28,585 nt of DNA from assembly GCA_000193795.2 (NCBI GenBank), contig AEPI01000013.1, forward strand, positions 1 through 28,585, in the 5' to 3' direction. This DNA is from Neisseria lactamica NS19. GTDB lineage: Bacteria > Pseudomonadota > Gammaproteobacteria > Burkholderiales > Neisseriaceae. The stretch's first letter is position 1. Each line of letters begins with the position of its first letter. Made by a program: the position numbers and the translations under genes. The notes below the pieces were generated by a model. The model did not search any database. It was not told the origin of the DNA and saw nothing but the letters and a program-made list of their open reading frames with translations. Positions 1 to 9,000 of this stretch are shown here, piece after piece.

Positions 1-64
1 CGTGAGAATGACGGCGGAGCGGATAAATTCGCGCAATCTAAAACCTCGGCATTTCCGATAAATT
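1..64. repeat. dRS3/RS-type repeat remnants at the window edge
   Basis: The first 14 bases resemble the right half of a dRS3 repeat (GTGAGAATGACGG compared with GTGGGAATGACGG). Bases 53-64 (TTTCCGATAAAT) match the RS fragment found again, inverted, near 28487 and 28562. This looks like a truncated neisserial intergenic repeat. The rest of 1-126 shows no gene. From known synteny it is probably the spacer downstream of ileS, but ileS is not visible here. Confidence 0.4.
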
Positions 65-126
65 TCATATTTTTCATTTCTTTATTCTCAACCACTGATT
101 GCCCGGAGGCCGGTTGTATCGGCCGG

Positions 127-282
127 TATAGTGGATTAACTTTAAACCGGTACGGCGTTGCCTCGCCTTAGCTCAAAGAGAACGATTCTCTAAGGTGCTG
201 AAGCACCAAGTGAATCGGTTCCGTACTATCTGTATTGTCTGCGGCTTCGTCGCCTTGTCCTGATTTTTGTTAATCCACTATA
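127..282. repeat. Correia repeat enclosed element (CREE), full length, 156 bp
   Basis: The element is bounded by the inverted termini TATAGTGGATTAAC and GTTAATCCACTATA. It is flanked by TA-type ends and is nearly identical to the element at 15951-16105. It is the long form that keeps the internal segment including CGATTCTCTAAGGTGCTG. Family knowledge: CREEs are non-autonomous, MITE-like, can be transcribed and cut by RNase III, and can carry promoters. It lies 128 bp upstream of lspA. Confidence 0.93.
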
Positions 283-284
283 AA
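255..284 (+). promoter_or_regulatory. Candidate CREE-borne promoter facing lspA-ispH
   Basis: TTGTCC at 255-260 and TATAAA at 279-284 are separated by 18 bases. The -10 hexamer is formed by the CREE terminus plus the adjoining AAA. CREE end promoters are known in Neisseria. That this one drives lspA is an inference. Confidence 0.4.
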
Positions 285-330
285 AATCCGTCCCTTAATC
301 AGCCGGCGGTTTTTGGGGCGCATTAAGCGT

Positions 331-342
331 TTCAGACGGCAT
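331..342 (-). repeat. DNA uptake sequence (DUS), single
   Basis: TTCAGACGGCAT, the reverse complement of the 12-mer AT-DUS, lies in the leader upstream of lspA. Confidence 0.9.
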
Positions 343-410
343 TTGCCGTTTCGGGTACAGGCAGGGGGTTTTCGGGTAAAATGGCACTCTTTTATCCGGC
401 TGTTGAAAAT

Positions 411-905
411 ATGTCTTCATCTGTTTCAAGTAAAACGCGCTATTGGGTATTGGCACTTGCCGCCATCGTGCTGGACCAGTGGTCGAAGTGGGCGGTGCTG
501 TCGTCGTTTCAGTATCGGGAACGCGTCAACGTCATTCCTTCCTTTTTCGATTTGACCTTGGTTTACAACCCCGGCGCGGCATTCAGTTTCCTTGCCGATC
601 AGGGCGGTTGGCAGAAATACTTTTTTTTGGTGCTGGCGGTGGCGGTCAGCATTTATTTGGTACTGGCTATCTTGCGCGATGAGTTTGCAACCCTCGGCAA
701 AATCGGGGCGGCGATGATTATCGGCGGTGCGTCGGGCAATGTCATCGATCGCCTGATACACGGTCATGTGGTCGATTTCTTATTGTTTTATTGGCAAAAT
801 TGGTTTTATCCCGCCTTTAATATTGCCGACAGTTTTATCTGCGTCGGCGCGGTATTGGCTGTGCTTGACAATATCGTCCATCGCAAAGATGGCAAAAAAA
901 CGTGA
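411..905 (+). CDS. lspA: Lipoprotein signal peptidase (signal peptidase II)
   Basis: This inner-membrane aspartyl protease removes the signal peptide from diacylglyceryl-prolipoproteins. The 164-residue protein is normal for the family. Four hydrophobic segments are visible, near residues 10-30, 68-88, 97-112 and 132-152. The family motifs VYNPGAAF (51-58), GNVIDR (109-114), VVDF and NIADS are present, and the catalytic aspartates should be D122 and D140. I chose the ATG at 411, which gives the usual MSSSVSSKTRYW start. An in-frame ATG at 381 would add ten residues and cannot be excluded. The stop abuts a DUS, and ispH follows after 29 bases, so the two genes are probably co-transcribed. A CREE lies upstream. 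Confidence 0.95.
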   Translation: MSSSVSSKTRYWVLALAAIVLDQWSKWAVLSSFQYRERVNVIPSFFDLTLVYNPGAAFSFLADQGGWQKYFFLVLAVAVSIYLVLAILRDEFATLGKIGAAMIIGGASGNVIDRLIHGHVVDFLLFYWQNWFYPAFNIADSFICVGAVLAVLDNIVHRKDGKKT

Positions 906-917
906 ATGCCGTCTGAA
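906..917 (+). repeat. DNA uptake sequence between lspA and ispH
   Basis: A 12-mer ATGCCGTCTGAA directly follows the lspA stop codon. It has no inverted partner nearby, so it is not a terminator. Confidence 0.9.
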
Positions 918-934
918 CACGGAATGCAAAACTT

Positions 935-1903
935 ATGAACGGAAAAACCATTATCCTTGCCAATCCGCGCGGCTTCTGCGCCGGCGTGGATCGGGCAATC
1001 AGTATTGTCGAACGCGCTTTGGAAGAATTCGGCGCGCCGATTTATGTGCGCCACGAAGTCGTCCACAACAAATTCGTCGTGGACAACCTGCGTGAAAAAG
1101 GCGCGGTGTTTATCGAAGACTTGGCGGAAGTGCCGCCGGGCGCGACGCTGGTTTATTCGGCACACGGCGTATCGAAGGCGGTGCAGCAAGAAGCGGCGGA
1201 GCGCGGTTTCCGCGTGTTTGATGCGACTTGCCCGCTGGTGACGAAAGTGCATAAGGAAGTCGCCCGACTGGATGCCCAAGACTGTGAAATCATCATGATC
1301 GGGCATAAGGGGCACGTCGAGGTCGAAGGAACGATGGGGCAGCTTGCGCCGGGCAAAATGCTTTTGGTCGAAACGGTCGGAGATGTGGCAAAACTCGAAA
1401 TTAAAAACCCCGACAAACTCGCCTATGTCAGCCAGACCACGCTCTCGGTCGATGAAACCAAAGACATCATCGCCGCGCTGAACGCGCGTTTCCCCAATAT
1501 CCGCAATCCGCACAAGGAAGACATCTGCTATGCGACGACCAACCGGCAAACCGCCGTCAAAGAGCTGGCGGAACAGTGCGACATCGTGATTGTGGTCGGT
1601 TCGCCCAATTCGTCCAACAGCAACCGCCTGCGCGAAGTGGCGGCGGGCATCGGGACCGATGCGTATATGGTGGACAACGCGTCCTACCTGCAACGCGCGT
1701 GGTTTGAGGGCAAAAACAAAGTCGGCGTAACGGCAGGCGCGTCCGCGCCCGAAGTGTTGGTGCAGGAAGTGCTGGCAACCATACGCGGATGGGGGCACGA
1801 AACCGTGCGCGAAGGGGAGGGCGCGGAAGAAAGCATCGTGTTCGTCCTGCCCAAAGAGTTGCGTCGCGAGGGCGAAACCAAACCCGATTTGTGCAAACGT
1901 TGA
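935..1903 (+). CDS. ispH: 4-hydroxy-3-methylbut-2-enyl diphosphate reductase
   Basis: IspH (LytB) carries out the last step of the non-mevalonate isoprenoid pathway, reducing HMBPP to IPP and DMAPP with a 4Fe-4S cluster. The 322-residue protein has the usual length. The three cluster cysteines are C15 (RGFCAGV), C99 (DATCPLV) and C198 (EDICYATTNRQ). The substrate-binding signatures RHEVVHN (39-45), SAHGVS (75-80), GHKGHVEVEG and SPNSSNSNRL are all present. It sits 29 bases after lspA, with a DUS in the gap. It ends 41 bases before an inverted DUS pair that probably terminates the transcript. Nothing looks damaged. Confidence 0.97.
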   Translation: MNGKTIILANPRGFCAGVDRAISIVERALEEFGAPIYVRHEVVHNKFVVDNLREKGAVFIEDLAEVPPGATLVYSAHGVSKAVQQEAAERGFRVFDATCPLVTKVHKEVARLDAQDCEIIMIGHKGHVEVEGTMGQLAPGKMLLVETVGDVAKLEIKNPDKLAYVSQTTLSVDETKDIIAALNARFPNIRNPHKEDICYATTNRQTAVKELAEQCDIVIVVGSPNSSNSNRLREVAAGIGTDAYMVDNASYLQRAWFEGKNKVGVTAGASAPEVLVQEVLATIRGWGHETVREGEGAEESIVFVLPKELRREGETKPDLCKR

Positions 1904-1944
1904 CGCAGGCGTTAATGCAGGCATCGGATGTTTGGGCAACACAA

Positions 1945-1973
1945 ATGCCGTCTGAACAGGCTTCAGACGGCAT
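1945..1973. terminator. Inverted DUS pair between convergent ispH and gph
   Basis: ATGCCGTCTGAA (1945-1956) and TTCAGACGGCAT (1962-1973) form a 12-bp stem with a 5-base loop. A T-run follows on the + strand, so it suits ispH best. It may act more weakly for gph on the other strand. Confidence 0.8.
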
Positions 1974-2002
1974 TTTTGCCTTGTGCCGGATGCGGAAACC
2001 GA

Positions 2003-2662
2003 TCAGGCGTAATGTCGTGCAAGAAAACCGGGCAGTTCGGACAAGTCGTCCAATACGGCGAGATGCGGTGCGCCAAGGAGCTGTTCGCGCGAATGTGCGC
2101 CGGTGGTCACGCCGACTGCCGCCGCCCCCGCATTTGCCGCCATATGCAGGTCGTGCGCCGTATCGCCGACGACCAATGCCTCTTTCGGGTCGAGTCCCAG
2201 TTCGCGGCAGATTCCGAACACCATTTCGGGCGAGGGTTTGGAGGGATATTCCCCTGCGCAGGCGGTGGCGAGCCAATAGCCGCCGGTGGCGGTTTGGCTG
2301 ATGGCGTTGTCCAAGCCCGCCCGCCCTTTGCCCGTGGCGACGGCAAGCCGGAAGCCTTGCGCTTTGAGCTTGTCCAGACAGGGCAGGGCATCGGGAAAGA
2401 GCGTCATATTGCGGTTGTTGGGATTGAGGTAATGTGCGGAATAAGTGCGCGCGATGTCGGCAACGGCGGTTTCAGACGGCATTTCGAGCAGGGTGCGGAT
2501 GATTTCGGGCAGGCTGTATCCGATCAGGCTGCGGACGCGCTCCGCTTCGGGCGGCGGAAAACCGCATTCGGCGAAGCTGCGGCGCATAGTGTCGATGATG
2601 GGTTGGGTTGTATCGGCAAGCGTGCCGTCCCAGTCGAAGATGATGAGTTTAGGCGGGGTCAT
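2003..2662 (-). CDS. gph: HAD-family phosphatase, phosphoglycolate phosphatase-like
   Basis: This is a haloacid dehalogenase-superfamily phosphatase, probably hydrolysing 2-phosphoglycolate or a similar small phosphate ester in the cytoplasm. All four HAD motifs are visible in the 219-residue protein: FDWDGTLADT with nucleophile D10 and acid/base D12, AVATGKGRAG, KPSPEMV, and VVGDTAHDLHMA. A helical cap domain lies between motifs I and II. The ATG at 2662 is preferred because an upstream extension to 2689 would use TTG and add nothing conserved. A DUS at 2471-2482 lies inside the gene. It converges with ispH and diverges from the TonB-dependent receptor. Substrate specificity cannot be read from sequence, and pyrophosphatase-like HAD members look similar. 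Confidence 0.88.
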   Translation of the reverse strand: MTPPKLIIFDWDGTLADTTQPIIDTMRRSFAECGFPPPEAERVRSLIGYSLPEIIRTLLEMPSETAVADIARTYSAHYLNPNNRNMTLFPDALPCLDKLKAQGFRLAVATGKGRAGLDNAISQTATGGYWLATACAGEYPSKPSPEMVFGICRELGLDPKEALVVGDTAHDLHMAANAGAAAVGVTTGAHSREQLLGAPHLAVLDDLSELPGFLARHYA

Positions 2663-2723
2663 AGCAGGTTGGTTGCAGTAAAAAAGCAAATTTTATGCGG
2701 AAAACGCAGACGTGTCGCATTTT

Positions 2724-2738
2724 CGACAAAATTTGTCG
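2724..2738. promoter_or_regulatory. Perfect 7-bp-arm palindrome in a divergent intergenic region
   Basis: CGACAAA-A-TTTGTCG lies between gph (-) and the receptor gene (+). It is operator-like in size and symmetry. No known regulator is assigned. Confidence 0.35.
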
Positions 2739-2784
2739 GCTGAGCGATATGTTTTTCCGAACAAGCCGCGTTGTGCTTTATTAA

Positions 2785-2804
2785 AATAGAACCATTATCA
2801 TTTA
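2785..2804. promoter_or_regulatory. Candidate Fur box upstream of the TonB-dependent receptor
   Basis: The - strand reads AATGATAATGGTTCTAT here, which matches most of the Fur consensus AATGATAATCATTATC, including an intact AATGATAAT half. It lies 18 bases before the receptor ATG and overlaps a possible -10 region. Iron-repressed expression is inferred. Confidence 0.55.
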
Positions 2805-2821
2805 TGTGAATGGGACAGTTT

Positions 2822-4936
2822 ATGTCAGTTTTCCGCATCAATATGACGGCAGCCGCTGTTTTGACCGTACTTTCTTCTTCTGCGTTTGCCGCCCAAACGG
2901 AAGGTTTGGAAACCGTCCATATTAAGGGTCAGCGTTCGTACAACGCGATTGCCACCGAGAAAAACGGCGATTACAGCTCGTTTGCCGCCACCGTCGGCAC
3001 AAAAATCCCCGCTTCTTTGCGCGAAATTCCGCAATCCGTCAGTATCATCACCAATCAACAGGTCAAAGACCGCAATGTTGACACCTTCGACCAGTTGGCA
3101 CGCAAAACGCCCGGCCTGCGCGTGTTGAGCAACGACGACGGACGCTCTTCGGTTTACGCGCGCGGTTACGAATACAGCGAATACAACATCGACGGCCTGC
3201 CTGCGCAGATGCAGAGTATCAACGGCACGCTGCCCAACCTGTTTGCTTTCGACCGCGTGGAAGTGATGCGCGGGCCGAGCGGACTGTTCGACAGCAGCGG
3301 CGAGATGGGCGGCATCGTGAATCTGGTGCGCAAACGCCCGACCAAAGCGTTTCAAGGTCATGCGGCGGCAGGGTTCGGTACGCACAAACAATATAAAGCC
3401 GAGGCGGATGTTTCAGGCCGTCTGAACGCCGACGGCAGCGTGCGCGGCCGCGTGATGGCGCAGACCGTCGGCGCGTCTCCGCGTCCTGCCGGGAAAAACA
3501 ACCACCACGAAACCTTCTACGCGGCGGCGGATTGGGACATCAGCCCCGATACGGTTTTGGGCGCGGGCTATCTCTACCAGCAACGCCACCTCGCGCCGTA
3601 CAACGGCCTGCCTGCCGATGCCGACGGCAAATTGCCGTCCCTGCCGCAACATGCATTTGTCGGCGCGGATTGGAACAAATTTAAAATGAACAGCCACGAC
3701 GTGTTCGCCGATTTGAAACATTACTTCGGCAACGGCGGCTACGGCAAAATCGGTATGCGCTATTCCGACCGGAAAGCCGATTCCAATTACACGTTTGCCG
3801 GCAGCAAACTTTCTGTGAACAATCAGGCAAACGTTGCCGGTTTGGGCACGGAAATCAAACAAAAAGCCTTCGCGGTTGACGCAAGTTACAGCCGTCCGTT
3901 TGCCTTGGGCAACATCGCAAACGAACTCGTCGTCGGCGCGGACTACAACCGCTTGCGCAGCACCAACGAACAAGGCCGTGCTGCCGTTGCGAGCAATGTC
4001 GCCTTGGGCGATTTCCGCTCCGTTCCCTATGTGAATTTGATACAGAACGCCCGTGCCGGCGCGCACGGTTACAGCCATCCCGTCGATACCGGAAACCTTG
4101 ACGAATTCGGCGTTTACGGCAAATCCGTCTTCCATCCGGCCGACAGACTGTCGCTCATCGGCGGCTGGCGTTTGGGACACTACAAAATCGAAGCGGGCGA
4201 AGGCGACAAGTTACACAAAGCCAGCAAAACCAAGTTCACCGGCTACGCAGGCGCGGTTTACGACTTGAACGACAACAACAGCCTCTACCTGAGCCTGTCC
4301 CAGCTCTACACACCGCAAACCAACCTCGATGCCGACGGCAAGCTGCTCAAACCGCGTCAAGGCAACCAGTTTGAAATCGGCTACAAAGGCAGCTACATGG
4401 ACGACCGCCTCAATACCCGCGTCTCTCTCTACCGCCTGAAAGACAAAAACGCCGCCGCACCGTTGAACCCGAACAACAAAAAACCCCGTTACGCCGCATT
4501 GGGCAAACGCGTGATGGAAGGCGTTGAGACCGAAATCAGCGGCGCGGTTACACCGAAATGGCAAATCCATGCAGGTTACAGCTATCTGCACAGCCAAATC
4601 AAAACCGCCTCCAATTCGCGCGACGACGGCATCTTCCTGCTGATGCCCAAACACAGCGCAAACCTGTGGACGACTTACCAAGTTACGCCCGGGCTGACCA
4701 TCGGCGGCGGTGTAAACGCGATGAGCGGCATTACTTCATCTGCAGGGATGCATGCAGGCGGTTATGCCACGTTCGATGCGATGGCGGCATACCGCTTCAC
4801 GCCCAAGCTGAAGCTGCAAATCAACGCCGACAACATCTTCAACCGCCATTACTACGCCCGCGTCGGCAGCGAGAACACCTTTAACATTCCCGGTTCGGAG
4901 CGCAGCCTGACGGCAAACCTGCGTTACAGTTTTTAA
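2822..4936 (+). CDS. TonB-dependent outer-membrane receptor, siderophore type
   Basis: This outer-membrane beta-barrel probably imports a ferric siderophore using TonB energy. The 704-residue protein starts with a signal peptide (MSVFRINMTAAAVLTVLSSS, cut near AFA-A). A TonB-box-like LETVHIKG follows, then a plug domain (IPASLREIPQSVSIIT, VEVMRGPSGLFDSSGEMGGIVNLVRKRP) and a barrel ending in the expected C-terminal Phe (NLRYSF). The LREIPQSVSIIT signature belongs to the TonB-siderophore receptor subfamily. The ATG at 2822 has a GGGAC ribosome site; the ATG at 2810 lacks one. An AG-type DUS lies at 3415-3426. It is intact, has a Fur-box-like site upstream, and is followed by an esterase gene, which points to a catecholate ligand. 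The ligand is not proven, and this is not one of the Tbp/Lbp/HmbR receptors. Confidence 0.92.
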   Translation: MSVFRINMTAAAVLTVLSSSAFAAQTEGLETVHIKGQRSYNAIATEKNGDYSSFAATVGTKIPASLREIPQSVSIITNQQVKDRNVDTFDQLARKTPGLRVLSNDDGRSSVYARGYEYSEYNIDGLPAQMQSINGTLPNLFAFDRVEVMRGPSGLFDSSGEMGGIVNLVRKRPTKAFQGHAAAGFGTHKQYKAEADVSGRLNADGSVRGRVMAQTVGASPRPAGKNNHHETFYAAADWDISPDTVLGAGYLYQQRHLAPYNGLPADADGKLPSLPQHAFVGADWNKFKMNSHDVFADLKHYFGNGGYGKIGMRYSDRKADSNYTFAGSKLSVNNQANVAGLGTEIKQKAFAVDASYSRPFALGNIANELVVGADYNRLRSTNEQGRAAVASNVALGDFRSVPYVNLIQNARAGAHGYSHPVDTGNLDEFGVYGKSVFHPADRLSLIGGWRLGHYKIEAGEGDKLHKASKTKFTGYAGAVYDLNDNNSLYLSLSQLYTPQTNLDADGKLLKPRQGNQFEIGYKGSYMDDRLNTRVSLYRLKDKNAAAPLNPNNKKPRYAALGKRVMEGVETEISGAVTPKWQIHAGYSYLHSQIKTASNSRDDGIFLLMPKHSANLWTTYQVTPGLTIGGGVNAMSGITSSAGMHAGGYATFDAMAAYRFTPKLKLQINADNIFNRHYYARVGSENTFNIPGSERSLTANLRYSF

Positions 4937-4944
4937 AGGCAAAT

Positions 4945-4956
4945 ATGCCGTCTGAA
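4945..4956 (+). repeat. DNA uptake sequence after the receptor gene
   Basis: A single ATGCCGTCTGAA lies nine bases past the receptor stop codon and has no inverted partner. Confidence 0.9.
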
Positions 4957-5047
4957 ACGGCAGCCGCAGCATAATCAAACCGTAACAAGCTGCGCGGCAT
5001 ACCCTATGCTCTCACAACTGGAGTATGGCATTGCGAAGGAAAACAGA

Positions 5048-5085
5048 CCGAACCGGCAGGCAGACCGCTTTGCCGGTTCGGTTTT
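5048..5085 (+). terminator. Rho-independent terminator or attenuator between receptor and esterase
   Basis: CCGAACCGGCA (5048-5058) and TGCCGGTTCGG (5071-5081) form a perfect 11-bp stem with a 12-base loop, followed by TTTT. It probably ends the receptor transcript or lets only part of it read into the esterase gene 38 bases further on. Confidence 0.7.
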
Positions 5086-5123
5086 GCCGTTTCACTGCCC
5101 ATATGACCGAAGAACGGAACATC

Positions 5124-5933
5124 ATGAAAACCACATACGCCACACAAGCCGCCCGCCTTCCCCAAGCCTTTGAAACCGAAATTTCATCCGCCGGGACAGG
5201 ACGCACCTACCGGATTCAGACTGCGGCAATCGGAGAAATGCCGTCTGAAGGTTATCCCGTCCTCTTCGTTTTGGACGGCGAAGCCTTTTTCCCCGCACTT
5301 TTCAACATCATGCAGTCGCTGATGAACAACCCCGTTACCCGAAGCCGCGCCCCCTGCCTTATCGTCGGCATCGGTTATGCCGGAGGAGGAGTGCGCGATT
5401 TGGCACAACGTGCCGCCGACTATACTCCCCCGCTGCGCAGCAACGCTTCAGAAGACGAACAGCGGCAGTTCGGACAGGCAGACCGTTTTGCCGAGTTTAT
5501 CGACAACGAACTGACCGCCTTTTTAGAAAGCAAATACCGGCCGGACAAAAATGAAACCGCCGTATTCGGGCATTCGTTCGGCGCACTGTTCGGACTGTAT
5601 TCCCTGCTTTCCCGCCGCCGTTTCAGACGGCATTGGCTCGTATCACCCTCGATTTGGTGGCACAACAGGCGGATACTCGACTTTATGCCGTCTGAAAACC
5701 GGCTGGACGGCATCGATGTCTGCCTCAACATCGGCGCGCTCGAACGGGGCAGCGGTTGCAAACGCAGGGAAGAACGCGACATGGCAGGACTGTCCGAACG
5801 CATGGCGGCAGAGTTAGACAGGCGCGGAGCCGCCGTATTTTTCCGGGAATATCCGAATGCCGACCACGGCAATGTCCCGTTCTACTCGCTGACCGACTGC
5901 GTCGAATATTTGAGGAAGGCTTGGCAGAGGTAG
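5124..5933 (+). CDS. Alpha/beta hydrolase, putative siderophore esterase (Esterase_D/IroE-like)
   Basis: This is an Esterase_D-type serine hydrolase. Relatives (IroE, Fes, BesA) cut ferric catecholate siderophores, and the receptor gene just upstream supports that role here. The 269-residue protein shows the nucleophile elbow GHSFG with S151, a likely catalytic H248 (NADHGN), and VLFVLDGEAFF near residue 46, typical of the fold. No signal peptide is evident, so it is probably cytoplasmic. I chose the ATG at 5124, preceded by a GGAAC ribosome site; an ATG at 5103 would add seven residues. The gene contains three DUS copies (5238-5249, 5622-5633, 5685-5696), unusually dense for 810 bp. It could instead act on another ester. 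Confidence 0.8.
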   Translation: MKTTYATQAARLPQAFETEISSAGTGRTYRIQTAAIGEMPSEGYPVLFVLDGEAFFPALFNIMQSLMNNPVTRSRAPCLIVGIGYAGGGVRDLAQRAADYTPPLRSNASEDEQRQFGQADRFAEFIDNELTAFLESKYRPDKNETAVFGHSFGALFGLYSLLSRRRFRRHWLVSPSIWWHNRRILDFMPSENRLDGIDVCLNIGALERGSGCKRREERDMAGLSERMAAELDRRGAAVFFREYPNADHGNVPFYSLTDCVEYLRKAWQR

Positions 5934-5985
5934 GGAATCAGGGGTGGGCATGCAAGGCATTTCCCGATTTTATTTCGGTTAAAAA

Positions 5986-6022
5986 ATGCCGTCTGAAACC
6001 GTTTTTGGGTTTCAGACGGCAT
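5986..6022. terminator. Inverted DUS terminator between convergent esterase and dnaE
   Basis: ATGCCGTCTGAA (5986-5997) and TTCAGACGGCAT (6011-6022) pair, and the stem is extended by AACC/GGTT-type bases. It lies between the esterase (+) and dnaE (-) stops and can serve both. Confidence 0.8.
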
Positions 6023-6034
6023 GTGTATCTTGGC

Positions 6035-9000
6035 TTACCAATTCACGCGCACCGACCGGCTGCCGAGCAGTTTTTCCAGTTCGCCGAATAAGGCGGAACT
6101 CGGCGTAACCGTCCATTTCGGCGGCACTTGAAGCCTGCCCGACGCTTTTCCGTTGGCATACGACAGTTGCAGCGGGATGCGCGGCGTGTCGGTCAGCTGG
6201 TGGGCGGCGAGCAGCTGTACCAGTCCGCCGATGTCGTGATGCGGGGCGAGGGCGAGGCTGAGGCTGCGGGCGTAGCGTTCGCGCGCCATTTGCAGGGTCA
6301 TGACTTGGTTGGCCAGAATACGCAGCCCGTCGCCGCCGCCGTAGTCGTCGCGGCTGACTTTGGATTCGATAATCAGCACTTGGTCGGATTTGAGGCAGTC
6401 GGCGCAGTTTTCCAGCGTTTGACCGCCGATCATGATTTCAACCTGCCCGCTTAAGTCTTCGAGGCTGACGAAGGCGATTTTGCCGCGTTTGCCCATCATG
6501 GTGCGTACGGCGGTAACAAACCCGGCGAGGCGCACGCTGTCTTGCGGTTTGAGTTTCGACAGTTTCTGCGGGGCGATTTGGCGGACTTCTTGGACATACG
6601 GACCGAACGGGTGGCCGGACAGATAAAAGCCGATGACGGTTTTTTCTTCGGCGAGTTTTTCTGATTCGCTCCACATGGGCGCGTCAACGAGCCGCACCGG
6701 TTCGATGGCGTCTTCCATCATGTCGAAAAGTCCGCCCTGATTGGCGTTGGCGGCTTTTTGGTCGGCGTTGTTCATGGCGAGGTCGATGTTTGCCAAGAGC
6801 ATGGCGCGGTTGGGTTCGATGCTGTCGAACGCGCCGCCGCGTATCAGGGCTTCGAGGGTGCGGCGGTTCATATGTTCTTTGCCGACGCGCTCGCAGAAGT
6901 CCAAGAGGCCGGTAAATTTGCCGCCGCTTTGCCGCGCGGCGATGATGGATTCGACGGCGGCTTCGCCCGTGCCTTTAATCGCGCCGAGTGCGTAGCGGAT
7001 TTTCATGTTCGGATACGGCGTGAAACGGTAGTCGGATTCGTTGATGTCGGGCGGCAGGAACTCGATGCCGTTGGCGCGGCAGTCGTCGTAGAAATGCTTG
7101 AGCTGGTCGGTGTTGTCCAATTCGGACGACATGGTCGCCGCCATAAATTCGGCGGGGTAGTGGGCTTTGAGCCATGCGGTCTGGTAGGAAATCAGGGCGT
7201 AGGCGGCGGCGTGGGATTTGTTGAAACCGTAGCCGGCGAATTTTTCCATGTAGTTGAAGATTTCGTCGGATTTTTCGCGCAAAATGCCTTGTTTCGCCGC
7301 GCCTTCGGCAAAGATTTCGCGGTGTTTCACCATTTCTTCGGGCTTTTTCTTACCCATGGCGCGCCGCAGCAAGTCCGCGCCGCCGAGCGAGTAGCCGCCG
7401 ATAATCTGCGCCGCCTGCATCACTTGTTCCTGATACACCATAATGCCGTAGGTCGGCGCGAGGATGCCTTCGAGCAGCGGATGGATGTATTGGAATTCCT
7501 GACCCTTCATACGCGCGACGAAGTCGGGGATGTTGTCCATCGGGCCGGGTCGGTAGAGCGAAACGAAGGCGATGAGTTCTTCAAACTTGGTCGTGTGCGC
7601 CGTTTTCAGCATTTTTTTCATGCCGGTCGACTCGAACTGGAACACGGCAGTGGTGTTCGCATCGCGGAAGATTTGGTAGGCGGCCTGGTCGTCGAGCGGA
7701 ATCTTGCCGACATCGACGATATCGCCGGTGGTGTTTTTGATGTTGTCCTGCGCCATTTCGATAATGGTCAGGTTGCGCAGACCCAAAAAGTCGAATTTCA
7801 CCAAACCCACATCTTCCACGTCGCCTTTGTCGTACATCGATACTGGCGAGGCGGATTCGTCCGCCTGATACACGGGGCTGTAATCGGAAATCTTGCCCGG
7901 CGCAATCAGCACGCCGCCCGCGTGCATACCCAAGCCGCGCGTTAAATCTTCCAGCTTTTTCGCCAGCGTAATCAGTTCGTCCGCTTCTTCCGCTTCGATT
8001 AATTCCTGAATTTGCGGCTCCGCCTTCATCGCATCGTCCAAGCCCAAAGGTTTGTTGGCTTCCAACGGAATCAGCTTGGACAATTTGTCGCACAGCATAA
8101 ACGGCAGTTCCAGCACGCGCCCCACGTCGCGGATGACTGCTTTGGACGACATCGTGCCGAAAGTAACAATCTGGCTGACCGCCTCCGCGCCGTATTTTTC
8201 GCGCACATATTCAATCACGCGCCCCCGGTTGGATTGGCAAAAGTCCACGTCGAAGTCGGGCATAGAAACGCGTTCGGGGTTTAGGAAACGCTCGAACAGC
8301 AGCGCGTATTTCAGCGGATCGAGGTCGGTAATCTTCAGCGAATACGCCACCAGCGAACCCGCACCCGAACCGCGTCCCGGCCCGACCGGACAGCCGTGCG
8401 TTTTCGCCCAGTTGATAAAGTCTTGTACGATAAGGAAATAGCCGGGGAATTTCATCTGAATGATGATGTTCAGCTCAAAATCCAGCCGCTCCTGATATTC
8501 CGGCATTTTCGCCGCACGCTCCGACTCGTCGGGATAAAGCTGAACCATGCGTTCCTGCAAGCCTTCGTTGGAGAGCTTGATCAAATAATCATCCAGCGAC
8601 AGACCGTCCGGAGTAGGGAAGAGCGGCAGAAAGTTTTTGCCCAATGTGATGTGCAGATTGCAGCGTTTGGCGATTTCTACCGTGTTTTCCAAGGCTTCGG
8701 GCAAGTCGGCGAAACGCTCCGTCATCGTTTCCGGCGGAATGAAAAACTGGCCCGGCGTAAAATCGCGCGGACGTTTTTTGTCCGTCAGCACCCAGCCGCC
8801 CGCGATGCACACCCGCGCCTCGTGCGCGTTGAAATCATCGCGGTTCATAAACTGGGTCGGATGCGTCGCCACCACCGGCAAACCCAATTCCTCCGCCAGT
8901 TTCACGCTGCCGGAAACGCAAGCCTCCCATTCGGGGCGTTCGGGCAGGCGTTGCAGCTCCAGATAAAACGCATCGGGAAACCACGCCGCATACTTCAACG

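Noticed and set aside
127..282. Possible small RNA gene or insertion sequence
   Set aside because: It is a Correia element. It encodes no transposase, and two near copies occur in this window.
806..1942. 378-residue open frame on the - strand
   Set aside because: It lies opposite ispH, which has all family motifs. It is a coding shadow with no ribosome site or recognisable domain.
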